Shown one piece after another: positions 13,750-20,001 of a stretch of 20,001 nucleotides of DNA (the stretch's first letter is position 1; each line of letters begins with the position of its first letter). Both the position numbers and the translations under genes were made by a program. The DNA lies in the NCBI GenBank assembly GCA_036505275.1, contig DASXTS010000027.1, forward strand, positions 1 to 20,001. The letters are read 5' to 3'. Origin of the DNA: DASXTS01 sp036505275. Lineage in GTDB: Bacteria; Actinomycetota; Actinomycetes; Mycobacteriales; Pseudonocardiaceae. The notes under the pieces were generated by a model. The model did not search any database and was not told the origin of the DNA. It was given only the letters and a program-made list of their open reading frames with translations.

Positions 13750-13755
13750 TACGAT
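13750..13755 (+). promoter_or_regulatory. Probable -10 element of the DUF389 gene (leaderless)
   Basis: TACGAT fits TAnnnT and ends 6 nt before the GTG at 13762; no ribosome site is present. Confidence 0.45.
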
Positions 13756-13761
13756 CACGCC

Positions 13762-14691
13762 GTGTTGCGTATGAGGGCGGTCACCCCGGCCGAGCACACC
13801 GACGCCGTGCTGGTAATGCTGCGCGAGCAGCCCGGCGCCACCCACGTCGTGCTGCTGCGCGGCGCCGCCCTCGAGCCGCCAGGCGACGTGGTGGAGGCCG
13901 ATCTGGCCAGGGAGGCCGCCGACGAGGTGCTCACCGGCCTATGCGACCTCGGCATCGACCGCGACGGCGGGATCACCCTGGAGGCGCTGGACGCGACGCT
14001 GTCCACCGCGGCGGAAATCGCGGAGGAGCGCGCCCCCGGGGAAGGCGCCGACGCGGTGGTGTGGGAGGAGCTGGTGGCCCGCACCGGCGAGGAGTCCAGG
14101 CTCAATGCCACCTACCAGGCCTTTCTCACCATCGCCTGCCTGCTCGCCGCGGTGGGCGCGGTTACCGACTCGCCGGTGACGGTGGTCGGCGCCATGGTCG
14201 TCGGACCGGAGTTCGGACCGCTGGCCGCGTTGGCGGTCGGGCTGGTCCGGCGCCGGTGGCTGCTGGTCCGACGGGCGGCCATCGCCCTCGGTGTCGGCTT
14301 TCCGGCTGCCATGGTGGTCACCGCGGCCGGCACCGCGCTCGGCGAGGCGGCCGGCCTGTTCACCGGGGAGAGCATCGCGCACCTTGACCAGGTGGACTTC
14401 ATCTACCAGGTCGGACCGTTCTCGCTGATCGTGGCGTTGCTCGCCGGGGCGGCCGGGATGCTGTCGCTGACCTCGACGAAGTCGGCCGCGCTTGTGGGTG
14501 TGTTCATCTCGGTGACCACCGTGCCGGCGGCCGGGTTCGCCGCGGTGGCCGCGGTACTCGGCGACTGGCAGCGCGCGGTGTCGTCGACCCTGCAGCTCGT
14601 GGTGAACCTGGCCGGCATCGTGCTCGCCGCGGTGCTCGTGCTCTGGCTGCGGCGCCGGAGTCGGGTGCGTGCCGAAGCCACGGTGCCGTAA
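13762..14691 (+). CDS. DUF389-family integral membrane protein
   Basis: This 309-residue protein has a soluble N-terminal domain (residues 1 to about 112) of alternating strands and helices (ATHVVLLRGAALEPPGDVVEADL). A membrane domain follows with about five or six hydrophobic segments: LNATYQAFLTIACLLAAVGA, SPVTVVGAMVVGPEFGPLAA, AAIALGVGFPAAMVVTAAG, FSLIVALLAGAAGMLSLTS, SAALVGVFISVTTVPAAGF and LVVNLAGIVLAAVLVLWL. The segment VVGAMVVGPEFGPLAALAVGL is the signature of DUF389, usually written with MLISPLMGP-like residues. The family's function is unknown; a transport role has been suggested only by topology. GTG 13762 is taken as start because of the promoter spacing; ATG 13771 is an alternative. 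Longer upstream frames run antisense through aspS and are rejected. Confidence 0.88.
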   Translation: MLRMRAVTPAEHTDAVLVMLREQPGATHVVLLRGAALEPPGDVVEADLAREAADEVLTGLCDLGIDRDGGITLEALDATLSTAAEIAEERAPGEGADAVVWEELVARTGEESRLNATYQAFLTIACLLAAVGAVTDSPVTVVGAMVVGPEFGPLAALAVGLVRRRWLLVRRAAIALGVGFPAAMVVTAAGTALGEAAGLFTGESIAHLDQVDFIYQVGPFSLIVALLAGAAGMLSLTSTKSAALVGVFISVTTVPAAGFAAVAAVLGDWQRAVSSTLQLVVNLAGIVLAAVLVLWLRRRSRVRAEATVP

Positions 14692-14733
14692 CAGGGACCG
14701 ACTCGGCGTAACGAACCGGCCACCGGGCACCGC

Positions 14734-14739
14734 TAGGGT
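14734..14739 (+). promoter_or_regulatory. Probable -10 element of the phosphotransferase gene (leaderless)
   Basis: TAGGGT fits TAnnnT and ends 8 nt before the ATG at 14748. No clear ribosome site lies between them. Confidence 0.45.
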
Positions 14740-14747
14740 CGGGGCCG

Positions 14748-15932
14748 ATGTCCGTCGACAATGTCGAGCGCACGGTGTCCGCCGCGGAGCGGTTGCTCGC
14801 CAGGTGGTGTGGGGCAAGCGTGCGGCTGACCGACCCGGAGGACCTCGGCGGCTCGGCCCGCTCAGTGGTGGTGCGGGTGCGGGTCGGCGAGAACCCGTTC
14901 TCGCTGCCGCGGACCCTGGTGCTCAAGCGCAACCTCGCGACGTTCTCGCCGGACGTGCCGGACCCGTTCGCGCACGAGGCCGCCAGCTGCCAGCTGATCA
15001 CCGCGGTGCAGCCGGCCGAGCCGGTGGGGCCGGAGCTGATTGCGCACGCCGCCGACGAGCGGCTGCTGGTAATGGAGGACCTCGGCCGGGCGCCCACCCT
15101 GGCCGACAAGCTGCTCGGCACCGACCCCAGGGCCGCCGAGCGCGGGCTGCTGGCCTGGGCCCGCTCGCTGGGCCGGCTGCACGCGGTGACCGCCGGCCGC
15201 GAGGCGGACTTCGGCGCGCTGATGCGCCGGTTGGGGCTGCGCACCTGGCACGACCCGATCGCGCCCGACGCCAGGCAGGCGCTCGCCGAGCTGCCCGACC
15301 TGCTCGCGGCTGAGCTCGGCGTCGCGACCCCCTACGCAACCGCGAAGCGGGCCAGAACCTGCGTGCGCTTGCTCGGCGGCACCGGCTACCGCGCGTTCAG
15401 CCCGTCCGACCTGTGCCCGGACAACAACCTGGTGACCGCGGACGGCGTGCGGTTCCTGGACTTCGAGTGGGGCTGCATCCGCGACGTCACGCTGGACATG
15501 GCCTACGCCCGGGTGCCGTTCCCGTCCTGCTGGTGCTGCTTCCGGCTGCCGCCTGGGATGGCCGACGCCATGCTGGCGGCCTGGCGGGTCGAGGTCGTCG
15601 AGATGTGGCCGCTGCTGGCCGACGACGAGCAGCTGATGCCGCGGCTGCTGGACGCCCAGCTGCTCTGGACCTGGCTCTCGACGTGGTGGCTCATGCCGCG
15701 CGGGGACGAGCCCGACCGCCCGATCGGATCGTCCGAGCGCACCTCGCCGCGTCGTGGTCCCGCCCTGGTCGACCGCTGGGAGCGGCTGGCCACGCAGTGT
15801 GCGTCGACCGAGCCGGCGCTGGCCGAGCACTGCGCCGCGGTGGCCACCGCGCTGCGCAAGCGCTTCGACGTCCCGGAACCGGCGCTGCCGCCGTTTCCGG
15901 CGTTCCGGGCAAGGACCCCGGCCGGAGCGTGA
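14748..15932 (+). CDS. Aminoglycoside phosphotransferase-like (APH/choline-kinase fold) protein
   Basis: This 394-residue cytoplasmic protein has the kinase-like APH fold. LVLKRN (near residue 60) supplies the ATP-binding lysine and LVMEDLG the hinge-like strand. The catalytic loop reads FSPSDLCPDNN, and FLDFEWG supplies the metal-binding Asp. In the usual loop, HGDxxxxN, the His and Gly are replaced by Pro-Ser, while the catalytic Asp and the Asn remain, so activity is plausible but not assured. The C-terminal part is helical with tryptophan-rich stretches (LLWTWLSTWWLMP) that probably line the substrate pocket. No substrate can be named; family members act on aminoglycosides, choline, fructosamines, maltose and others. 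It is a single-gene unit, convergent with the acyl-CoA dehydrogenase gene. Confidence 0.82.
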   Translation: MSVDNVERTVSAAERLLARWCGASVRLTDPEDLGGSARSVVVRVRVGENPFSLPRTLVLKRNLATFSPDVPDPFAHEAASCQLITAVQPAEPVGPELIAHAADERLLVMEDLGRAPTLADKLLGTDPRAAERGLLAWARSLGRLHAVTAGREADFGALMRRLGLRTWHDPIAPDARQALAELPDLLAAELGVATPYATAKRARTCVRLLGGTGYRAFSPSDLCPDNNLVTADGVRFLDFEWGCIRDVTLDMAYARVPFPSCWCCFRLPPGMADAMLAAWRVEVVEMWPLLADDEQLMPRLLDAQLLWTWLSTWWLMPRGDEPDRPIGSSERTSPRRGPALVDRWERLATQCASTEPALAEHCAAVATALRKRFDVPEPALPPFPAFRARTPAGA

Positions 15933-16080
15933 CGGGTGAGGACGACGTGCGCGCATCCCAGCCCGATCCGCGCCCGCCGCCCCGTTACCCCCAGTAGCTC
16001 AACCCGGCCCGCCCGTAGTAACCATCCTGACCGACGGGTCATGTCAGCGGCGTTGCCCACCGGTCACGCCTGGGTCAAAC

Positions 16081-16101
16081 TCGGGCCACCGGGAGGCCCG
16101 A
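16081..16101. terminator. Hairpin between convergent genes, possible bidirectional terminator
   Basis: TCGGGCC (16081-16087) and GGCCCGA (16095-16101) form a perfect 7-bp stem with a 7-nt loop. It lies between the phosphotransferase stop and the acyl-CoA dehydrogenase stop. No T-tract follows, which is common in high-GC actinomycetes. Confidence 0.45.
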
Positions 16102-16170
16102 CCGGAGAGGCGCTACCGGAGAGGCGCTACCGGAGAGGCGCTACCGGAGAGGCGCTACCGCGAGGCGCTA
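16102..16170. repeat. 14-bp tandem repeat running into the acyl-CoA dehydrogenase stop codon
   Basis: Four identical 14-nt units CCGGAGAGGCGCTA (16102-16115, 16116-16129, 16130-16143, 16144-16157) are followed by a 13-nt variant (16158-16170). On the minus strand each unit begins with TAG, and the TAG of the last unit is the gene's stop codon. Confidence 0.95.
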
Positions 16171-18129
16171 CCGGGAGGGGAGGCGGCGGCGCACGTCCGG
16201 CCTGGTGCTCTGGCCGGGCTTGGCCTCGGCGATCCAGGGGCCGTCCACCGACGGGTCGACCACTCCGTCCTCCAGCCAGGTGTAGCGGCCGCCCAGCACG
16301 CCGCGAGTCAGCGCGCGGTCGCGGTCGTCGGTGTTGTGCCAGAGGCGGGTGAAGAGCTCCTCGACGCGGCGGCGGGACTGCTGGCAGAACGCGTCGGCCA
16401 GCTCCACGGCGGCGTCGCCGCGCTCGTCCCGCAGGGCCTGCGCCCGCACACAGCTCGCTGCCATGGCGAGGAGCTCCGCGCCGATGTCGACGACGCGGCC
16501 GAGGAACACCTGCCGGTGCTCCAGCCGGCCCTGCCAGCGGGACATGCCGTAGAAGATCTGCCTGGCCAGCCTGCGGCTGGCCCGCTCCAGGTACCGCAGG
16601 TGCTCGGCCAGCGGCCCGAACTCGCCGTACCCGCCGGGTACCTGGCCCTTGCCGACCGCCAGGGTGGGCAGCCAGCGGGCGTAGAACCCGCCGGCCCTGG
16701 CCGCTGCCCGGGCCTTGCGGCCGGCGTCGGCCTTGGGGTCGACGATGTCGCCGGCCACCGCGAGGTGGGTGTCCACCGCCTCGCGGGCGACCAGCAGGTG
16801 CATGATCTCGGTAGAGCCCTCGAAGATCCGGTTGATCCGCAGGTCGCGCACCACCTGCTCGGCGGGCACGCCGCGCTCGCCCCGGGCCACCATCGACTCG
16901 GCCGTCTCGTAGCCGCGGCCGCCGCGGATCTGCACCAACTCGTCGGCGACCTGGCAGGCCAGTTCCGAGCTGTACAGCTTGGCCAGCGCGGCCTCGATGC
17001 GGATGTCGTGCCGGTCCTCGTCGGCCAGCCGGCTGGCCAGTTCTACCACCGACTCCAGTGCGAACGCGGTGGCGCCGATGAATGCGATCTTGCTGGCCAC
17101 CGCCTCGTGCTCGCCGACCTTGCGGCCCCACTGCACGCGGGCGTCCGACCACTCGCGGGCGATCTTCAAGCTCCACTTCGCCGCGGCGGCGCACAGCGCC
17201 GGCAGCGAGAGCCGCCCCGTGTTCAGGGTGGTGAGAGCGATCTTGAGGCCGGCACCCTCCCGGCCGATCAGATTGCCGGCCGGCACCAGCACGTCGTGCA
17301 TCCTGGTCACGCCGTTCTCGATGCCGCGCAGGCCCATGAAGGCGTTGCGGTTCTCCACCGTGATGCCCGGCGATCCGGCCTCGACGACGAAGGCGCTGAT
17401 CCCGCCTCTGGAGCCGTTCGAGCGGCCGGCGGAGCGCGGGACGCGCGCCATCACCACCAGCAGGTCGGCCAGCACGCCGTTGGTGGTCCACAGCTTCACG
17501 CCGTTGAGCAGGTAGCCCGTGCCGTCCTCGGTGGGCACCGCCGTGGTGGCCAGCCGCGCCGGGTCGCTGCCCACGTCGGGCTCGGTGAGCAGGAACGCCG
17601 AGATCTCGCGGGTGCACCGGGGCAGGAACTCGCGCTTCTGCGCCTCCGTGCCGAACAGCCTGATCGGCTGCGGCACGCCGATCGACTGGTGCGCCGAGAG
17701 CAGCGCGCCGAGGGAGGCGTTCGCCGAGCCGGCCAACATCAGCGCCCGGTTGTAGTAGACGTGGGACAGGCCGAGCCCGCCATACTCCCGCGGGATCTTC
17801 ATGCCGAACGCGCCGAGGTCCTTCAGGCCGTTGATCACCTCGTCCGGGATCCTGGCCTCCCGCTCGATCCGCTGCCCGTCGATGGTCTCGCAGAACGCGC
17901 GCAGCCTGCCGAGGAACTCCTCGCCGCGCTCAATGGCGTCCTGGTCGCCAGCCGGGTACGGGTGGATCAGGTCGAGCCGGAGCCGGCCGAGGAAGAGTTC
18001 CTTGCCGAAGCTCGGGCGGTCCCACCGGGTTTCCCGCGCCGCCTCGGCGACCCTGCGTGACTCCTCGGCGTCCACCTTCCTCGGAACGGTGGCCTCGGCG
18101 GCAGTGCGGGCGGGATCGACTGTGGTCAC
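16168..18129 (-). CDS. Long acyl-CoA dehydrogenase (FadE10/VLCAD-like)
   Basis: This 653-residue flavoenzyme would carry out the first, FAD-dependent step of fatty acyl-CoA beta-oxidation. Residues about 60-470 form the classical dehydrogenase fold: FGMKIPREYGGLGLSHVYYN, FLLTEPDVGSDPARLATTA (the FAD- and substrate-binding signature), LNGVKLWTTNG, FMGLRGIENGVTR, and QIRGGRGYETAESMVARGE. INRIFEGSTEI carries the probable catalytic base Glu437. About 190 further residues form a C-terminal helical extension, as in VLCAD and the mycobacterial FadE10 class (about 650 residues), which favours long-chain substrates and membrane association. The GTG start at 18129 has GGGAGG 6 nt upstream. A perfect 6-2-6 palindrome at 18169-18182, abutting a possible TACGGT -10, suggests TetR-type control. 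Confidence 0.93.
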   Translation of the reverse strand: MTTVDPARTAAEATVPRKVDAEESRRVAEAARETRWDRPSFGKELFLGRLRLDLIHPYPAGDQDAIERGEEFLGRLRAFCETIDGQRIEREARIPDEVINGLKDLGAFGMKIPREYGGLGLSHVYYNRALMLAGSANASLGALLSAHQSIGVPQPIRLFGTEAQKREFLPRCTREISAFLLTEPDVGSDPARLATTAVPTEDGTGYLLNGVKLWTTNGVLADLLVVMARVPRSAGRSNGSRGGISAFVVEAGSPGITVENRNAFMGLRGIENGVTRMHDVLVPAGNLIGREGAGLKIALTTLNTGRLSLPALCAAAAKWSLKIAREWSDARVQWGRKVGEHEAVASKIAFIGATAFALESVVELASRLADEDRHDIRIEAALAKLYSSELACQVADELVQIRGGRGYETAESMVARGERGVPAEQVVRDLRINRIFEGSTEIMHLLVAREAVDTHLAVAGDIVDPKADAGRKARAAARAGGFYARWLPTLAVGKGQVPGGYGEFGPLAEHLRYLERASRRLARQIFYGMSRWQGRLEHRQVFLGRVVDIGAELLAMAASCVRAQALRDERGDAAVELADAFCQQSRRRVEELFTRLWHNTDDRDRALTRGVLGGRYTWLEDGVVDPSVDGPWIAEAKPGQSTRPDVRRRLPSR

Positions 18130-18168
18130 GGCGGGCCTCCCGGCGGCTGCGGCGTCGGACCAACCGTA

Positions 18169-18182
18169 CTACTGGTCAGTAG
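18169..18182. promoter_or_regulatory. Candidate operator (TetR-type palindrome) upstream of the acyl-CoA dehydrogenase
   Basis: CTACTGGTCAGTAG consists of perfect arms CTACTG and CAGTAG around two bases. It lies 40 nt before the GTG start and directly abuts a minus-strand TACGGT (18163-18168) that could be the -10. TetR-family repressors often control fadE genes through such sites; no such regulator lies in the window. Confidence 0.5.
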
Positions 18183-18189
18183 CTTATGG

Positions 18190-18504
18190 CTACTTGCCAG
18201 CAGCCGACAGCAGCCGCAGCTGGTCAGGACGCAGCTGCGCCGCGGCCTACGGCGCGATCGGATCCGGGATCTTGGTCTCGCCGCCCGCGGCCAGCGCCAC
18301 GAGCTCGCGGTCCGCGTTGCCACGCACCCACAACGCGCGCTCGCCCAGCGCGACCAGCAGGTCGAGGGTCTGCACCGGCATGGGTCCGGCCGCGATGTCC
18401 CCGGTGAGCACGATCCGGTCGGCGGCCCGCACGTCGGGCTCGGCGAGCACGGCCTCCAGCGCCGACAGCACGCCGTGGATGTCCGAGAGCACCGCGATCC
18501 GCAT
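18190..18504 (-). pseudogene. Broken metallophosphoesterase (YfcE/calcineurin-like) gene
   Basis: MRIAVLSDIHGVLSALEAVLA (from ATG 18504) is the N-terminal metal-binding motif of calcineurin-like phosphoesterases. It continues with DRIVLTGDIAAGPMPVQT and WVRGNADREL, which hold the next metal ligands. The frame then stops after KIPDPIAP with TAG at 18247-18249. Reading on in frame gives AAAQLRPDQLRLLSAAGK, which still looks like the family (IAP-Trp-A-A-x-QL), followed by a second TAG at 18190-18192. The remaining half, with the C-terminal His motifs, is absent and replaced by the acyl-CoA dehydrogenase promoter. A TGG-to-TAG change plus a 3' deletion explains this best. An in-frame GTG at 18528 would add eight residues. 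Family members normally have about 220-250 residues. Confidence 0.75.
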
Positions 18505-18600
18505 CGGCCAACCGTGCCGCTGCGCCACGGCGTTTCCAATCCGGGTTCGCGGTCAGTGGAACCGATCCGGGGTACGGCGGTGTACAGAGTGGTGAGCGCG

Positions 18601-18661
18601 CATGAACGCGACGCCCGTCAGGTTTGGTGCACCGTGGGACCTGACTGCTGTCGCGTTCATG
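18601..18661. repeat. Large hairpin ending on the sigma factor start codon
   Basis: CATGAACGCGAC (18601-18612) and GTCGCGTTCATG (18650-18661) are perfect 12-bp arms. Inside them GTCAGGT (18617-18623) pairs with ACCTGAC (18639-18645), and the loop contains the palindrome GGTGCACC (18626-18633). The last base of the right arm is the G of the proposed GTG start at 18661. Confidence 0.85.
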
Positions 18662-19227
18662 TGATCCCGATCGGAAGGGGAGGCGCGACGGACGACACCG
18701 ACGCGGTGGCCCGCACGCTCGACGGCGACCTGGACGCCTACGCCGGCCTGGTGGCCCGGTACACGGCGGTCGCGCACCGGGCCGCGGTGCTGGCCGGCGC
18801 TGGGGACGACGCTGAGGATGTCGTGCAGGAGGCGTTCGTCAAGGCGTTCCGGAAGCTGCAGACGTTCCGGCTGGGCCAGCCGTTCCGGCCGTGGCTGCTG
18901 CGGATCGTGCTGAACGAGGCGAGCAACGCACGGCGGTCGCTGCGCCGCCGGGAGGCGCTCGCGCTGCGCGCCAACCACCGGGGACACATCGAGGGGCCGG
19001 AGGCCGGCGTGCTGGGGGAGGAGCGCCGGCACGCGCTGCTGGCCGCGGTGCGGGCGCTGCCCGACCGGGACCGGCTAGTGCTGAGCTGCCGGTTCTTCCT
19101 GGAACTGACAGAGGCGGAGACCGCGCACGTGCTCGGCTGGCCGATCGGGTCGGTGAAGTCCAGGACGGCGCGGGCGCTGGCGAAGCTGCGCTCGACGGTG
19201 CCACGGGAGGAGGTGTCCGGTGCCTGA
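18661..19227 (+). CDS. ECF-type RNA polymerase sigma factor (sigma-70 family)
   Basis: This 188-residue protein would direct RNA polymerase to specific promoters, probably in response to a signal sensed by its partner. Region 2 spans about residues 18-85 (LDAYAGLVARYTAVAHRAAVLAG, then AEDVVQEAFVKAFRKLQTFR, and a PFRPWLLRIVLNEASN segment). Region 4 spans about 120-180 (LLAAVRALPDRDRLVLSCRF, LTEAETAHVLGWPIGSVKSR), a helix-turn-helix for -35 recognition. There is no region 1 or 3, as in ECF factors. GTG 18661 is the best start because region 2 begins soon after; it has no ribosome site before it and lies at the foot of a strong hairpin. The frame stays open to 18475, but that part overlaps the phosphoesterase. 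The stop overlaps the next gene by 8 nt. Confidence 0.9.
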   Translation: MIPIGRGGATDDTDAVARTLDGDLDAYAGLVARYTAVAHRAAVLAGAGDDAEDVVQEAFVKAFRKLQTFRLGQPFRPWLLRIVLNEASNARRSLRRREALALRANHRGHIEGPEAGVLGEERRHALLAAVRALPDRDRLVLSCRFFLELTEAETAHVLGWPIGSVKSRTARALAKLRSTVPREEVSGA

Positions 19228-19936
19228 CGAGACCGACGAGCTGAGCCGCGAGCTGCGCGCGCTCGGCCGGCAGCTCGACGTGCCGCCGGCGCCGGACCCG
19301 GCGCGGATGGCGGCCGCGGTCCGCCAGCGTCTGGAGCAGCCGAGGAGCCGCCCGTGGCTGCGCTACGCCGCCGCCGCGGTGCTCGTCGCGTTCGCCGCGC
19401 TGGTGGCCGGCTCGGCACAGGTGAGGGCGGCGATCGTGGAGCTGTTTCGGTTCGGTGGCGTGGTCGTGGAGCAGGGCGCCCCTTCCGCGCCGAACCCGAA
19501 CCCCGGGTCGTCGATCCCGGCCACCGCACTGGACGGCGTGGCGGCCGCGCGGGCCGCGGTGCCGTTCCCGATCCTGGTGCCGGCCGAGCTCGGAACACCT
19601 GACGAGGTGGCGGTGACCGACGGGCGAGTCGTGTCGTTCGCATATCGCGCCACCGGCATCCGCATCGACCAGTTCGGCGGCACGCTGGACCCGGCGTTCG
19701 CCAAGCAGGTGCCGAGCGTGGCCGGGGTCGAGTGGACCCAGGTCGACGGCGCCGCCGCGCTCTGGGTGCCGGGTCCGCACGAGGTGGTCTACCTCGACCG
19801 GGACGGCCGGCGGCACGTCGAGTCGGCCAGGCTCGCCGCCGACACGCTCGTGTGGCAGCGCGACGGAGTGACGTTCCGGCTGGAGGGCTCGCTGCGCCTG
19901 GAGCGCGCCATCGCCATAGCCCAATCCATGCGGTGA
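19220..19936 (+). CDS. Membrane protein, probable anti-sigma factor
   Basis: This 238-residue protein starts inside the sigma gene (8-nt overlap) with GGGAGGAGG 6 nt before GTG 19220, so the two are translated together, the usual arrangement for a sigma/anti-sigma pair. A cytoplasmic helical N-terminus (residues 1-44, DELSRELRALGRQLDV) is followed by one membrane segment (about 47-70, LRYAAAAVLVAFAALVAG). A Pro/Asn/Ser-rich linker and an extracytoplasmic strand-rich domain (about 110-238) follow, with FPILVPAELGTPDEVAV, VSFAYRATGIRIDQFGGTLD and LVWQRDGVTFRLEGSL. The outer domain resembles DUF4367-type sensor domains. There is no His-x3-Cys-x2-Cys zinc motif and no cysteine at all, so it is not a redox ZAS anti-sigma factor. 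The role is inferred from position and topology. Confidence 0.8.
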   Translation: MPDETDELSRELRALGRQLDVPPAPDPARMAAAVRQRLEQPRSRPWLRYAAAAVLVAFAALVAGSAQVRAAIVELFRFGGVVVEQGAPSAPNPNPGSSIPATALDGVAAARAAVPFPILVPAELGTPDEVAVTDGRVVSFAYRATGIRIDQFGGTLDPAFAKQVPSVAGVEWTQVDGAAALWVPGPHEVVYLDRDGRRHVESARLAADTLVWQRDGVTFRLEGSLRLERAIAIAQSMR

Positions 19937-19971
19937 CGGAACCCGGCCGCCGCGAGCGGTGTACCAATGGC

Positions 19972-20001
19972 ATGAGAACCGCGACCGTGCTGCTGTTGGC
20001 G
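19972..20001 (+). CDS. Start of a further gene, truncated by the window edge
   Basis: Ten codons (MRTATVLLLA) follow an ATG 35 nt after the anti-sigma gene. A short basic start running into a hydrophobic stretch looks like the beginning of a signal peptide or lipoprotein. No Shine-Dalgarno is clear. Being in the same direction, it could be a third member of the sigma operon. Little more can be said. Confidence 0.4.
   Translation, partial: MRTATVLLLA

Noticed and set aside
12814..13761. N-terminal extension of the DUF389 protein
   Set aside because: The open frame runs antisense through aspS and through the promoter; the DUF389 domain begins just after 13762.
16102..16170. CRISPR-like array
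   Set aside because: Units are only 14 nt and directly abutting, with no spacers and no cas genes.
16336..18060. 574-residue plus-strand frame opposite the acyl-CoA dehydrogenase
   Set aside because: Antisense shadow of a gene with clear family motifs.
18636..18657. ECF-type autoregulatory promoter (GGGAC and CGTT) before the sigma gene
   Set aside because: The spacer is only 13 nt instead of about 16-17, and both elements are part of the palindrome, so the match is likely accidental.
18475..18660. N-terminal extension of the sigma factor from ATG 18475
   Set aside because: It overlaps the phosphoesterase remnant and the hairpin, and the peptide shows no sigma-factor region; region 2 starts after 18700.

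Overview
The window is high-GC, densely coded chromosomal DNA from an actinomycete, most likely a member of the Pseudonocardiales (Amycolatopsis or Saccharopolyspora type). This placement rests on the strongly GC-biased third codon positions, the many GTG starts, probable leaderless promoters, and a gene order that matches the Mycobacterium tuberculosis relA - ppiB - metallo-hydrolase - hisS - Rv2578c - aspS neighbourhood. No rRNA, tRNA, CRISPR array, insertion sequence or prophage was seen.

Layout. 1-424 is the start of a DUF222/13E12-type gene that leaves the window on the left. 425-1018 is non-coding and holds two inverted repeats. 1019-7073 is a housekeeping block: rel (ppGpp synthetase/hydrolase), a convergent membrane-anchored cyclophilin, then a tightly coupled run of metallo-beta-lactamase-fold hydrolase, hisS and a small membrane protein. 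7160-9277 is a radical SAM protein of the Rv2578c/SplB-like family. It has a perfect LexA (SOS) box upstream and is interrupted by an intein exactly at the third cysteine of its iron-sulfur motif. An orphan DNA methyltransferase (9306-10244) of less GC-biased composition and a small unknown gene follow. 10585-12346 is a divergent cassette: cupin and RidA-family proteins on the minus strand, and an HxlR-type regulator on the plus strand. 12379-13689 is an archaeal-type aspartyl-tRNA synthetase, divergent from a DUF389 membrane protein. A phosphotransferase-like gene (14748-15932) converges on a 653-residue FadE10-like acyl-CoA dehydrogenase (16168-18129). Next to it lies a broken metallophosphoesterase. 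The right end is an ECF sigma factor, its overlapping membrane anti-sigma-like partner, and the first ten codons of a further gene.

How the genes fit together. The left half combines stringent response (Rel) with translation (HisRS) and protein folding (cyclophilin), in an arrangement kept across actinobacteria. The radical SAM gene appears to be a DNA-damage response gene whose product needs protein splicing to complete its cluster-binding motif. The rest is a set of mostly independent small units.

The most notable non-coding signals are three large palindromes (771-839, 3322-3469, 18601-18661), two short tandem-repeat arrays that run through stop codons (12343-12387, 16102-16170), and three in-frame 12-nt repeat expansions (6358-6441, 8048-8107, 9161-9220). 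All function calls come from reading motifs by eye; no database search was possible.
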